A stretch of 45,558 nucleotides of DNA from Acidobacteriota bacterium (lineage in GTDB: Bacteria > Acidobacteriota > Terriglobia > Terriglobales > Acidobacteriaceae): assembly GCA_021792795.1 (NCBI GenBank), contig JAJYUB010000029.1:1-45558 (forward strand), read 5' to 3'. Under the pieces are notes generated by a model. It ran no database searches, had not been told where the DNA came from, and saw only the letters and a list, made by a program, of their open reading frames with translations. Both the position numbers and the translations under genes were made by a program. Shown here in pieces: positions 33,637 through 42,646 of this stretch (the stretch's first letter is position 1; each line of letters starts with the position of its first letter).

Positions 33637-35541
33637 ATGTTCAGAACGGTACGCAGGATCAGTTCCTTCGTCGGAATCTCACTGCTTTTCATGGGGTTAC
33701 TCTCAGGTTGTGCGGACCTCGTACCCAACAGCCTGACCTCGACGTCCAAGCCGCCCACGCAACCGGCGCCCACGCCGACACAAGCGGGCACGGTCACCAT
33801 CAGTCCACAAAATGCAGCGGCGGGCGCCGGACAGACGGTGCATTTTACAGCGGCAGCCGCGGGAGGCGGGGCGATCACTTTTTCGGTCAACGGCGTCGCA
33901 GGCGGCAATGCGACGGTCGGTACCATCGACGCAAATGGCAACTATACCGCGCCCGCCACGATCGGCCAGAGTGAAAATGTCGTGGTGCAGGCGGCACTCT
34001 CCAGCGCGCCCCAGGCAAATTACGCCACCGCAGTCGTGGCGGTGATTCAAGCCGGCGTGGTGACGAACACGACCAATCCTCTGGTCGCGGAATACTCCAT
34101 CTACCTGCCGCAGCCGGGAGGGATGTCGGTACAGTTCGGGCCTGACACCAGCTACGGACTGAACACCTGGTCGCAATCCACGCCCACGGCCCCCAGCAAC
34201 AATGGCGGCGAGATCAATATGGAAGTGGCGGGAATGCGCGGCTCCTCCACCTATCACATGCAAGCGCTGGTTACGCTGGCCAACGGCGTCACCTTTCAAG
34301 ACATCGATCACACCTTCACAACCGGAACCGCTCCTCCTACCGCGCCAGTGCAGATCACCACGCCAAGCGGACAGACGCCACAGCCGGGCGTTGAGTTGTT
34401 CGATACGATCTTTCTATTCGGTAAGGGATATGCTCCAAACATTGCGCAGGCATTCGCAACCGATCTGTCAGGGAACGTTATCTGGACCTATTCGTATGCA
34501 ACCACGCAATCGGACATTCTTTATCCCATCAAGCCATTGCCGAACGGCCATTTCCTTCTATTAATTTCATTCCTGGCTTCGCCGAACCTTAAGCCACCAG
34601 CCCCCGGAACGCTGAATGAAATTCGCGAGGTCGATCTGGCTGGAAATATGATTCACGAACTTACAGTCACGGCCCTGAACCAATCGTTGGCCGCGAAGGG
34701 CTATAACATTACACTCCAGAATGTTCACCACGATGTGGTGGCGCTGCCCAACGGACATCTTGTCCTGATTGCAAGCACGGTCAAATCGTTCACAAACCTT
34801 CCCGGTTACCCCGGAACGATCAACGTTCTGGGCGATGTGCTGGTCGATGTGGACCAGAACTACAACCCGGACTGGGTTTGGAATACCTTCGACCATCTCA
34901 ACATCAATCGCCACCCCTACCTGTTCCCAGACTGGACGCACAGCAACGCGCTGCTCTATTCCACGGACGACCACAACCTGCTGCTTTCCATGCGCCATCA
35001 GAACTGGATCATCAAGATCGATTTTCAGGATGCAACCGGCTCGGGCAATATTTTGTGGCATCTGGGCGAGGGGGGCGATTTCAAACTTGTTGGCGGCACT
35101 GATCCCACCGATTGGTTTTATGCGCAGCACGGCCCCAATTTCTTTAGCCCTAACACGACCGGCGTCTTTAAGCTGGGGGTGATGGACAATGGCGACGATC
35201 GCCAGTTTCCTGCTGGCGTGACGTGCGGTTCTACCGGAGCGCCACCTTGTCTCTACTCCACAGTGCCCGAGCTTCAGTTGGATGAAACAGCCAAGACAGC
35301 TACCATGCTCTTTCACTACATTCCTCCGACCAGTCTCTATAACTGGTGCTGCGGCCAGGCAGACCTGCTGACAAACGGCGATATTGAGGCGGATTTCGCC
35401 GCCGTGCCAAGCGGTGCGGTCGTGCAAGAATTGGATCCGACGCAGGACCCTCCGCAGGTAGTCTGGCAGGCAGTCACGCCCAGCCACGCGCAGTATCGGG
35501 CCTTCCGTATCCCCAGCTTGTATCCCGGTGTCCAGTGGTAG
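33637..35541 (+). CDS. Arylsulfotransferase (ASST)-like lipoprotein
   Basis: The 634-residue product begins MFRTVRRISSFVGISLLFMG with a lipobox LLSGC near residue 26, so it is exported and lipid-anchored. A Pro/Thr-rich linker leads to an Ig-like beta domain (about 45-120, TVTISPQNAAAGAGQTVHFT) and a second beta domain. A long beta-propeller-type region (about 260-630) resembles arylsulfotransferases, with NVHHDVVALPNGHLVLIAS, HSNALLYSTDDHNLLLSMR and YAQHGPNFFS, histidine-rich motifs expected near the active site. It may move sulfate between phenolic compounds; activity is inferred. ATG 33637 has GGAG 8 bases upstream. Confidence 0.8.
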   Translation: MFRTVRRISSFVGISLLFMGLLSGCADLVPNSLTSTSKPPTQPAPTPTQAGTVTISPQNAAAGAGQTVHFTAAAAGGGAITFSVNGVAGGNATVGTIDANGNYTAPATIGQSENVVVQAALSSAPQANYATAVVAVIQAGVVTNTTNPLVAEYSIYLPQPGGMSVQFGPDTSYGLNTWSQSTPTAPSNNGGEINMEVAGMRGSSTYHMQALVTLANGVTFQDIDHTFTTGTAPPTAPVQITTPSGQTPQPGVELFDTIFLFGKGYAPNIAQAFATDLSGNVIWTYSYATTQSDILYPIKPLPNGHFLLLISFLASPNLKPPAPGTLNEIREVDLAGNMIHELTVTALNQSLAAKGYNITLQNVHHDVVALPNGHLVLIASTVKSFTNLPGYPGTINVLGDVLVDVDQNYNPDWVWNTFDHLNINRHPYLFPDWTHSNALLYSTDDHNLLLSMRHQNWIIKIDFQDATGSGNILWHLGEGGDFKLVGGTDPTDWFYAQHGPNFFSPNTTGVFKLGVMDNGDDRQFPAGVTCGSTGAPPCLYSTVPELQLDETAKTATMLFHYIPPTSLYNWCCGQADLLTNGDIEADFAAVPSGAVVQELDPTQDPPQVVWQAVTPSHAQYRAFRIPSLYPGVQW

Positions 35542-35630
35542 CCGACTCCCAACCCTGGTGTATGAATCATTCGGATGTTTCGAGCATCGAAAGATTGTGT
35601 AACGCTTTGCGCGAGACGCATGTCCCAACT

Positions 35631-36671
35631 ATGTCGAAATTGATTGCGCCATTGAACCCTGCAGCCGAAGCCTTTCGCCCAGCCGGAATGCTTGGGAACA
35701 AATTTCTCAATCCAGTTCCTACCTCCGTGATGGGTGCCGGACGGGCGGGGCGTATGATGCGCCGCCTGTTGCTGGAGAGACGGCAAGGGGACCCGAAGCG
35801 TGCGATTGGACCATTTCGCACCGATGCTTCGGTCTACGCGGTCCCTCCTGTCCAAGGGCTCCGCGTCACCTGGATGGGACATTCTTGCGTGCTGATCGAG
35901 ATCGACGGGGCGCGAATCCTGACTGATCCGGTATGGAGCGATCGTGCCTCGTTGGTGCAGTTTGCCGGCCCGAAACGCTTCTATCCTCCGACCCTCGATC
36001 TGAAAGATTTGCCGCCGCTCGATGCTGTGCTGCTTTCGCACGATCACTACGATCACCTGGATCGCGCCACAATCGAGCAGATTGCCGCGCTGCTCAAAGG
36101 CGAGAGCGCGCGGTTCATCTGCTCGCTCGGCCTTCGACGATATTTGGAGTCCTGGGGAATTGCGCCGCGGAGGATCACGGAGTTGAACTGGGGCCAATCA
36201 ACCAGCCTCGGTAACGATTGCCAGATTACATCCACGCCAGCGCGCCATTTCTCCGGGCGCGGACTGTGGGGCAGAAATGAGACATTGTGGTCCTCGTTTG
36301 CGATTCGCGGAAACCAACGCAACATTTTTTTCGGAGCGGATTCGGGCATGTTCCCTGGCTTTCGCGCCATTGGGGATGCCTACGGCCCGTTCGATCTGAC
36401 CATGCTGGAAATTGGCGCGTACGACGCTGATTGGCCCGATATTCACATGGGTCCACTCCATGCCGCGGAGGCGCACGTCGATCTGCATGGCAAATTGTTG
36501 CTGCCCATCCATTGGGGCCTGTTCAACCTGGCGTTTCATCCCTGGAGGGAACCGGTTGAGCGTTTGATGGCCGCTGCGGCAGAGAAAAATGTTGCGCTGT
36601 TTCTTCCAACTCCCGGCTCGCCCACAGACGTAACGGGCGCGAGTCTGCACACGTATTGGTGGGGAATCTAA
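35631..36671 (+). CDS. MBL-fold metallo-hydrolase (NAPE-PLD/UlaG-like)
   Basis: The 346-residue product contains the metallo-beta-lactamase fold: VTWMGHSCVLIEIDGARILT followed by DPVW, then the metal site SHDHYDHLD near 137, TPARHFSGRG, FFGADSGMFPGF, and IHMGPLHAAEAHVDL near the C-terminus. This arrangement is typical of NAPE-PLD-like and UlaG-like hydrolases acting on phosphodiester or lactone substrates. The substrate here is unknown. The start is uncertain: ATG 35631 or an ATG at 35562; the longest version would overlap the previous gene. The terminator at 36797 follows. Confidence 0.85.
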   Translation: MSKLIAPLNPAAEAFRPAGMLGNKFLNPVPTSVMGAGRAGRMMRRLLLERRQGDPKRAIGPFRTDASVYAVPPVQGLRVTWMGHSCVLIEIDGARILTDPVWSDRASLVQFAGPKRFYPPTLDLKDLPPLDAVLLSHDHYDHLDRATIEQIAALLKGESARFICSLGLRRYLESWGIAPRRITELNWGQSTSLGNDCQITSTPARHFSGRGLWGRNETLWSSFAIRGNQRNIFFGADSGMFPGFRAIGDAYGPFDLTMLEIGAYDADWPDIHMGPLHAAEAHVDLHGKLLLPIHWGLFNLAFHPWREPVERLMAAAAEKNVALFLPTPGSPTDVTGASLHTYWWGI

Positions 36672-36796
36672 GACCGGAGAACAATTGTCGTGTCCTGGTC
36701 TTCAATCGCGCCATGATCGAGCGGTTTATTGGAGCCGAGACGATGGCTTTCAGACGCGGCCAATCCAGTAGAGTGGGAAAATTATATAGAGATACA

Positions 36797-36832
36797 GGGA
36801 GTGCAGCGAAAGTCTTGCGCTCCCGATTTTTT
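36797..36832 (+). terminator. Rho-independent terminator after the MBL gene
   Basis: GGGAGTGCA (36797-36805) pairs with TGCGCTCCC (36816-36824, one G-T wobble) and is followed by GATTTTTT. It lies 125 bases past the MBL gene stop and 47 bases before the next start. Confidence 0.75.
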
Positions 36833-36879
36833 CTCTCAGTGTAGTATTCTGGGGCGTCCCAAATTACCTGTGAGGCCCT

Positions 36880-37587
36880 ATGCACAACCGAGCCGTTACC
36901 GCTCTTACCCTGGCGCTGCTTTTCGGCGCTGCTGCTACTCCGGTCCTATCGCAGGCGCCGGCGACGGATACTTCGCTGCTCACGAGACTCGAAGCGAGCT
37001 ACAACCTGACGAAAACGGGTTTCGCCAGTTCGCGCGTTACAGCGCCCGGCAGCGTCTATGTGGTCCATGTCGATGGCCTGCTTGCGCGCGCCATCGCGGA
37101 CCATGTGACGCCCACAACAACCATCGAGGACGGCCAGCCTCTGCCTGCGGCAAAGGGGTTCAAGGGTTTTTTCGGGGCCTCAGGAGACACGCGCCAGGTC
37201 GCACAGGGCGAGCGTTTCTATGTGGTGGGGATCGACCTTAAGGACGACGCGATCGTCTTCCGCCTTGACTCCCTCGATACGCACGTGGTGGAGAGCAACG
37301 GCCAGTCAGAGCAGTCGCGCTTTCGCATGCTCATCAAGTTTCCCCTTGCAAAAGGGGCTGCGGACACGCTCACGGTGGCCGGAGTCCACCATCTGACGGA
37401 CCCTATTTTCTCCATCGAGGGCGCTCCCGCTCCGGTTCCGCAGGTGCAGCTTGGCGAGAGTCTGGCAGATGTGGAGAATGCCTTTGGTCAGCCGGACAAG
37501 ATCGTCAACCTGGGCGCAAAGAAGGTCCTCTCTTATGGCAACCTTACGATCATCCTCGTGGACGACAAAGTTACCGACGCAGAGTAG
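36880..37587 (+). CDS. Secreted protein of unknown function
   Basis: The 235-residue product has a signal peptide (MHNRAVTALTLALLFGAAAT, likely cleaved after PVLSQA). The mature part begins with a helical segment and a beta-rich region containing GSVYVVHVDGLLAR and GERFYVVGIDLKDDAIVFRL. The C-terminal 45 residues (LGESLADVENAFGQPDKIVN with VLSYGNLTIILVDDKV) look like the small SmpA/OmlA-type module found in outer-membrane assembly proteins, with the G-Q-P-D-K turn. A function cannot be assigned. It follows a terminator, so it has its own promoter, and it converges on the uup-type gene. Confidence 0.7.
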   Translation: MHNRAVTALTLALLFGAAATPVLSQAPATDTSLLTRLEASYNLTKTGFASSRVTAPGSVYVVHVDGLLARAIADHVTPTTTIEDGQPLPAAKGFKGFFGASGDTRQVAQGERFYVVGIDLKDDAIVFRLDSLDTHVVESNGQSEQSRFRMLIKFPLAKGAADTLTVAGVHHLTDPIFSIEGAPAPVPQVQLGESLADVENAFGQPDKIVNLGAKKVLSYGNLTIILVDDKVTDAE

Positions 37588-37632
37588 CCGAAGGGGGCCT
37601 CCAGTTCCACGAGGAGCCGAGTTTACGCTGCG

Positions 37633-39462
37633 CTATTTCAGCTTGGCTTCCAGTTCCGTCCAGCGCAGATAGAGCGCATCGACGCAGGATTCTGCTTCCG
37701 CGACTGCAGTCATGGCGCGTTCCAGGCGTGCTGCATCGATGGCAATGGCGGGATCTTCCATCGCCTCGCGATGCGATTGAAGCTGCTGTTCCGCATCGGC
37801 AATTTCCTGCTCGATGGTCGAGTATTCGCGGGCTTCCAAGTAGGAAAGTTTTTTCTTGATCTGGTTCGAAGGGGTTTGCGACGTGTGTTTCGCTACATTG
37901 TCGGGGCTGTCCGCAGAGCGCGGCGAAAGCTCTGCGCTTTTCTTCTGGCCGCGTTCATTTTTCCAGACATTCCATTGCGAATAGTCGGCAAAGCGCTCCG
38001 CGCCGCCGCGGCCATCGAGGCCCAGTACAGTCGTAGAAACCCGATCCAGCATGAAACGGTCGTGCGTCACCAGCACCAGCGCGCCGCGAAATTCCAGCAG
38101 GCTTTCTTCCAGAATCTCCAGCGTGGGTATGTCCAGGTCGTTGGTCGGCTCATCCAGCAGCAGCAGGTCCGCCGGCTGCAGCATCAGCTTGGCAATCAGC
38201 ACGCGCGCGCGTTCGCCGCCGGACAGCCGCTCGACCGGCTGATTCAACTGCTCGCTGGTAAACAAAAAGCGTTCCGCCCAGGAGGCAACGTGCTGCACGC
38301 GGTCCTGATAGACGACCGAATCGCTGTCCGGCGCCAGCGCGCGGCGCAGCGTCAGGTTGGTGTCGAGCTGGCGGTTCTGGTCGAAGTACACGATTCGTAA
38401 ATTCTGCGCGCGACGAATTTCGCCTGCATCGGGTTCCAATTCTGTGCGCAGCAACCGCAACAAAGTTGTTTTGCCGCTGCCATTTGGCCCAACCAGTCCC
38501 AGGCGCATGCCGGCGGTCAGGATAAAGTCAAGCTTGTCGAACAGGACCTGCTCGCCCATGTTGCAGGAAACACCCTCAAGTTCCACCAGCCGCTTGGTCT
38601 TTCTGTCGGTGGCGGAAAAATCGATGTTCGCGGTGGATGTCTGGCTGCGCGATCGCATTTCCGCCAGGTTTCCAATCATGCTGTTGGCGCTGTCAATCCG
38701 CGCTTTCGACTTTGTCGTGCGTGCCTTCGGCCCTCGTCGCAGCCAATCGATCTCAATCCGCACGCGGTTCTCCAGCGCATCCTGGCGCTTGGTCTGCGCC
38801 AACAGATATTCGTCTTTCTTTTCCAGGAACTCGCTGTAGTTTCCTTGCACGGTGAAGATGCCTTCGGCATACATGCGGTTCAGCTCAACCATGGTGTGGG
38901 CGATATTTTCCAGAAAGTAACGATCGTGGCTGACGACGACATAAGCAAACGGCGCGTTCAGCAGCAGCTTTTCCAGCCATTCGATTCCGGCAAGGTCCAG
39001 ATGGTTCGTTGGTTCGTCGAGCAGCAGAACATCGGGATGCTGGACCAGCGCTTCGGCGATGGCGAGCCGCTTGCGCCATCCGCCTGACAGCGTCGCCGCG
39101 CGGACATCGAAGTCCTCAAAGCCGGCTCGACCTAAAGTTTCCGCGACGCGCGCTTCGTGCTCGGTTTGCGGGGCACGAATTCGGACGAGTGCTTTTTGCA
39201 ACACGGAACGGATTGTATCCTCGGCGGCAAACTCAGAATTTTGCGCAATGTATCCGACCCGTGCCAGCTTGCGGCGTGAAACTTCGCCGGAGTCGGGTTC
39301 GATATTCCCCGCAAGAATTTCCAGCAGCGTGGATTTGCCGGAGCCATTGGGTCCGACGACGCCAATTTGGTCGCCCTCAGAAACAGTAAACGCAATGTTG
39401 TCGAACAGTGGCGTGGCGCCGTAAGCCTTGCGAAGAGATTGTCCGTTGAGAATTGGGGGCAA
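37633..39462 (-). CDS. uup: ABC-F ATPase, Uup-like
   Basis: The 609-residue double-ATPase has domain 1 with GPNGSGKST, LSGGWRKRLAIAEALV and LLLDEPTNHLD. An arm/linker contains DWLRRGPKARTTKSKARID, typical of Uup. Domain 2 has GPNGSGKTT, LSGGERARVLIAKLML and LLLDEPTNDLD. The C-terminus is a charged coiled coil (about 545-605). Uup proteins bind ribosomes and branched DNA in other bacteria. It is the third ABC-F gene of the window. The start MPPILNGQSLRKAYG at 39462 fits the family. Confidence 0.92.
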   Translation of the reverse strand: MPPILNGQSLRKAYGATPLFDNIAFTVSEGDQIGVVGPNGSGKSTLLEILAGNIEPDSGEVSRRKLARVGYIAQNSEFAAEDTIRSVLQKALVRIRAPQTEHEARVAETLGRAGFEDFDVRAATLSGGWRKRLAIAEALVQHPDVLLLDEPTNHLDLAGIEWLEKLLLNAPFAYVVVSHDRYFLENIAHTMVELNRMYAEGIFTVQGNYSEFLEKKDEYLLAQTKRQDALENRVRIEIDWLRRGPKARTTKSKARIDSANSMIGNLAEMRSRSQTSTANIDFSATDRKTKRLVELEGVSCNMGEQVLFDKLDFILTAGMRLGLVGPNGSGKTTLLRLLRTELEPDAGEIRRAQNLRIVYFDQNRQLDTNLTLRRALAPDSDSVVYQDRVQHVASWAERFLFTSEQLNQPVERLSGGERARVLIAKLMLQPADLLLLDEPTNDLDIPTLEILEESLLEFRGALVLVTHDRFMLDRVSTTVLGLDGRGGAERFADYSQWNVWKNERGQKKSAELSPRSADSPDNVAKHTSQTPSNQIKKKLSYLEAREYSTIEQEIADAEQQLQSHREAMEDPAIAIDAARLERAMTAVAEAESCVDALYLRWTELEAKLK

Positions 39463-39531
39463 GCGTGCGGTACGTCCTTGATCTGCAGAGTGCGTCTCGG
39501 CGGTCTAGCTCAAGGATAGCAGCCGGACGGG

Positions 39532-40263
39532 TCAGAATTTTCCAGCGAGCATTCGCTTGCGCTGTTGTTGCGGGAAGCGTTCCATCGCGTATCGCAGCGT
39601 GGTTCGGGGGATCGACGCGTAATTCTGCTGGAGAAAAGCCAGCAAGTCGGACTGGGAAACTTTGCCGGCTTCACGCAGCGCCCATCCAACCGCTTTGTGG
39701 ATAAGGTCATGGGGATCGTCGAGCAATTTCTCGGCAATCAGAAATGTGTCGGCCGTTTCGCCATGGCGAATCAGCATCAGGGTGGCAACGATGGCGATGC
39801 GCCGCTCCCATAGGGACTTCGATTTTGCCAGCCGAAGCAATACCCGCCGCGACCGCGTCCTGAGATGCTCGCCGAGAATATAGGGAGCGGATGCATCGAC
39901 AAGATCCCAATTGTTAATGCCTCGCGTATTCGCCAAATAAAATTCGACGATCTTTTTGCGGTTGGGGTCTGCCGCGCTCTGATATTGAGCGACCAAAATC
40001 TTGAGTGCAGCCAATCGATGTTCATGGATCTCGGAAGCCAGCAGCAGGGCCAGATCAGGCAAAGGTAGCGCACGATAGCGAAGCGCGGCGTTCCGCAGAG
40101 GGGGCACAGAAATGCCGAGGAATTTGTCGCCTTCGCCGTATTCTCCAACGCCGCTTTTGAAAAACCTGGCGGTGCCGGCGGCGCGCGCAGGACTGCCCAA
40201 TGCGGCAAGTTCACGCACCAGAGCGGCGTGGGTTCCAGGTTGCATCGGACGAGTGGATTTCAT
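39532..40263 (-). CDS. DNA alkylation repair protein, AlkD-like
   Basis: The 243-residue product is an all-helical HEAT-like repeat protein. YLANTRGINNWDLVDASAPY, the SKSLWERRIAIVATLMLIRH segment and IHKAVGWALREAGKVSQ are AlkD hallmarks, with the W, D and R residues that line the lesion-binding groove. AlkD removes alkylated bases such as 7-methylguanine. It lies 69 bases upstream of the uup-type gene. The ATG at 40263 gives a normal length. A DUF202 gene lies 34 bases upstream. Confidence 0.93.
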   Translation of the reverse strand: MKSTRPMQPGTHAALVRELAALGSPARAAGTARFFKSGVGEYGEGDKFLGISVPPLRNAALRYRALPLPDLALLLASEIHEHRLAALKILVAQYQSAADPNRKKIVEFYLANTRGINNWDLVDASAPYILGEHLRTRSRRVLLRLAKSKSLWERRIAIVATLMLIRHGETADTFLIAEKLLDDPHDLIHKAVGWALREAGKVSQSDLLAFLQQNYASIPRTTLRYAMERFPQQQRKRMLAGKF

Positions 40264-40297
40264 CGCGGTTCGACTCGCTCCCTGGCGCTGGCGAGGT

Positions 40298-40711
40298 TCA
40301 TCGTACCCAAATCAAATAGACTGCGAGACCAACACCGGCGGCGCTGAGCAGGAGCGCCAGCGTGACTGCGGTCTTCGATATGCGGCCGGGAATCCACTCG
40401 CCGCTTCGCAGTTGTTTCACCTGGCGGATATGGGTCATGACGGCGCTGATGTTGACCGCAACGCCCACAATGACCAGGGCTGTCCCGAGCCATAGCGAAG
40501 GGCCGGTGGTATGACTCGATACCTGTGGCGGCCCCGAATTCCTCATGCTGAGTTCGCGCAGAAAAAGCCCGAAGCGTGCGACGACAAAGCCGAAGCCCAT
40601 CAAGGCGAGCCCGGTGCGAATCCATGCAAGAAAGGTCCGCTCCGCGGCAAAATACACCCGGGGGTCGCGCTCTTTGGTCGGTTCACTGTTCGAGGCTTGC
40701 GGGTCGTTCAT
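40298..40711 (-). CDS. DUF202 family (YidH-like) membrane protein
   Basis: The 137-residue protein has the DUF202 core RVYFAAERTFLAWIRTGLAL followed by MGFGFVVARFGLF, then two more membrane segments (LGTALVIVGVAVNISAVMTH, AVTLALLLSAAGVGLAVYLI). ATG 40711 is preferred; the frame is open to 40867, but that part overlaps the upstream gene. Function is unknown. It begins 10 bases after the stop of the zinc-ribbon gene, so both are probably co-transcribed. Confidence 0.88.
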   Translation of the reverse strand: MNDPQASNSEPTKERDPRVYFAAERTFLAWIRTGLALMGFGFVVARFGLFLRELSMRNSGPPQVSSHTTGPSLWLGTALVIVGVAVNISAVMTHIRQVKQLRSGEWIPGRISKTAVTLALLLSAAGVGLAVYLIWVR

Positions 40712-40721
40712 GGCAGTCCGA

Positions 40722-41000
40722 TCATGAATCGAGAAACGCGACGGACTTAATGCCCGCCAGCTCGAAACGTTTGCGGCAGCGAATGTTCTGGCAGGCGACC
40801 ATGTCCTCGCGCAGCACCATGTACGACTGCGCTTTGGCAAAACGGGCACGGTCGCGCTCGTCGGCACGCGGAGGCAGGCTGTTTTTCTTGCGCCGGACCA
40901 GCCAGTTCAGCTGATACTCCGCCGCCTGGCGGCAGTGGGGACAAGTGAGGGTATGGGGCCGCTGCTCCGGTTTTTCATTGTAAAAATCGCGTTCTTCCAT
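40722..41000 (-). CDS. Small zinc-ribbon-type protein
   Basis: The 92-residue product carries two cysteine pairs, CPHC near residue 20 and CQNIRCRKRF near 70, likely one zinc ribbon with a charged insert between. The middle is rich in Arg, Lys and Glu (VRRKKNSLPPRADERDRARF). I do not recognise a function. It is the first gene of a four-gene minus-strand run leading to the uup-type gene. Confidence 0.7.
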   Translation of the reverse strand: MEERDFYNEKPEQRPHTLTCPHCRQAAEYQLNWLVRRKKNSLPPRADERDRARFAKAQSYMVLREDMVACQNIRCRKRFELAGIKSVAFLDS

Positions 41001-41145
41001 GGCATGTGCCCTCCAGTGTCAACCTCCAGTATGGCACCGCGGCCGGGTGAACCGCGAATGCGGGCGGCAATTCTCCCGACGATTTTGTGGAGGCATGTAT
41101 TTCCATTTGGCGTACACTGCGCCTAAACGGTCCTTGGAGGGAGTT

Positions 41146-41496
41146 ATGACTGTAAGTCCGATGTTGGATGCAAGTATGGTCACGACAGCGCTGGAGCTGC
41201 CAGGCTTTCGCATTGTGCGGAACTGCGGCGTGGTGCGCGGTATCGTTGTGCGCTCGCGCTCGATTTTCGGGACCATCGGGGCCGGCCTGCAGACGCTGGC
41301 TGGCGGCAATATTTCACTCTATTCGAATCTGTGCGAGAAGACCCGCGAAGACGCGTTCGAGTTGATGATGCAGCACGCGGCACAGCACGGCGCCAACGCC
41401 ATCATTTGTGCCCGCTACGATGCCAACGATATTCAGCAAGGCGTGACGGAAGTGCTGGCGTACGGAACTGCGGTGGTCGTCGAAAGGACAGCGTGA
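41146..41496 (+). CDS. YbjQ family (DUF74) protein
   Basis: The 116-residue product has the YbjQ core GVVRGIVVRSRSIFGTIGAG, LCEKTREDAFELMMQHA, GANAIICARYD, and a final VLAYGTAVVVERTA. YbjQ proteins form pentamers; their role is not settled, and a heavy-metal-binding function was proposed. The ATG at 41146 has GGAGGGAG 4-9 bases upstream, a strong site. A short open frame (41496-41699, starting MAARVTEVGGIFLEAQ) overlaps its stop by one base but has no firm homologue. Confidence 0.88.
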   Translation: MTVSPMLDASMVTTALELPGFRIVRNCGVVRGIVVRSRSIFGTIGAGLQTLAGGNISLYSNLCEKTREDAFELMMQHAAQHGANAIICARYDANDIQQGVTEVLAYGTAVVVERTA

Positions 41497-41699
41497 TGGC
41501 TGCCCGTGTCACCGAGGTTGGCGGAATATTTCTCGAGGCGCAAAAGCCCCGGTTTCGGATTGCTCCCCGGAGTGCCGCCCAGTTTGCAGTGCATACCGGC
41601 GGCTTTTCCGAGAGCGATGCACATGCTTTCAACAGGCAGTGTGGGCGGGTTGCCGCGTCATTTCAGCGTGCCCGCGAGGCCGGTGCAAGTCCACGTTGA
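41496..41699 (+). CDS. Possible small gene overlapping the YbjQ stop
   Basis: The ATG overlaps the YbjQ TGA (TGATG), an arrangement typical of coupled genes. The 67-residue product starts MAARVTEVGGIFLEAQKP, which loosely recalls the start of VOC/glyoxalase-type proteins, and then becomes unfamiliar. It might be a real coupled gene, a decayed VOC start, or chance. Confidence is low. Confidence 0.3.
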   Translation: MAARVTEVGGIFLEAQKPRFRIAPRSAAQFAVHTGGFSESDAHAFNRQCGRVAASFQRAREAGASPR

Positions 41700-42147
41700 A
41701 ATCGCGTGAATTTCACCGAATATTCGCCATTTACACATGGCTGTTCGGTTCGTACTCTAGGCGAGCGTCGATGGAAACAGAAACGCGCCTCTTTCGCCTA
41801 TTTTGATTCACACAACTTGAACTTGGAACGGAAAACCCAGCGCATTCGCGACAGGTCCCGCTGAGAACCGTCCATTGGCTCGCATAGTTTTTCATCGAGT
41901 GGATGGTATCGGTTTGGGAGATGGCGCGGCAGGCAAAAGTGTGTCCGATTTTCCGCTCCCCGCAGTCCGCGTCGCCAAGGCGACCCGAACCGCATAGGGT
42001 GCTTTTTAGCCCCGCGTCTCGCGTGGTATGCGCGGATCGGGACTGGCGCTCGCGGGAAGTGCTGTGTCTTTTTGCAGCGGACTGCGGCTGAACCACCTTG
42101 TTCCCTTGCCGGGGAACGCGCGGTGTAGTGTTTGCAGGGAGTAATGA
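41700..42147. other. Region upstream of the response regulator, no recognised gene
   Basis: These 450 bases hold open frames on both strands, none with a recognised domain. The region lies between the YbjQ/VOC-like start and a response regulator and should hold the latter's promoter. No stable terminator or known RNA was identified. Confidence 0.45.
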
Positions 42148-42582
42148 ATGCGTCCCAAAAAAGTGATTCTGTGCGTCGATGATAACGATCAAGCTCTGTC
42201 AGTCCGCAAGTTTGTTTTGGAGACCCGCGGTTATCGCGTATTGACGGCGAAAAACGCCGAAGAAGCCATTGAATTGTACGATCGGGGCCGAGTCGACCTG
42301 GTCATTACAGACTTGGTAATGCCGCATTGCAACGGCAATGATCTGATTCTGCAACTGAAGGAAATTGCGCCCTGGGTCCCTGCGGTGCTGGTTAGCGGCA
42401 GCATCAAACAGTTCGATCCGAACACTCGTGCCGATGCGTTCCTGCCGAAAGGCGCTTGCTCGCCGCAGGAGTTGCTGGAACGGGTCCGAGTGCTGCTGGT
42501 GCGGAAACGGGGCCCCAAAAAGATGACCGCTCCGCAGCCTGAGCATGAGCGACTGCCCATTCACGAGCAGGTTGTCGCGTAA
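42148..42582 (+). CDS. Single-domain response regulator
   Basis: The 144-residue protein is a CheY-like receiver domain: VILCVDDNDQ (acidic pocket), the LVITDLVMP phosphorylation site at Asp55, VLVSGS, and the conserved lysine in ADAFLPKGACSP (near 105). There is no output domain; the C-terminal tail (KRGPKKMTAPQPEHERLPIH) is basic and disordered. Its kinase is unknown. The orphan histidine kinase at 4109 is in the same window but far away, so pairing is not supported. The ATG at 42148 follows GGGAGTAATGA. Confidence 0.93.
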   Translation: MRPKKVILCVDDNDQALSVRKFVLETRGYRVLTAKNAEEAIELYDRGRVDLVITDLVMPHCNGNDLILQLKEIAPWVPAVLVSGSIKQFDPNTRADAFLPKGACSPQELLERVRVLLVRKRGPKKMTAPQPEHERLPIHEQVVA

Positions 42583-42646
42583 CGAATACGCGGCCCCTTC
42601 TGCAAGTGTCCCCCCCGCAGTCGCCCAGCCGGTACAATAGAGCAGA

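Noticed and set aside
42148-42582. Pairing of this response regulator with the histidine kinase at 4109
   Set aside because: They are 38 kb apart in different settings; nothing in the sequence links them.
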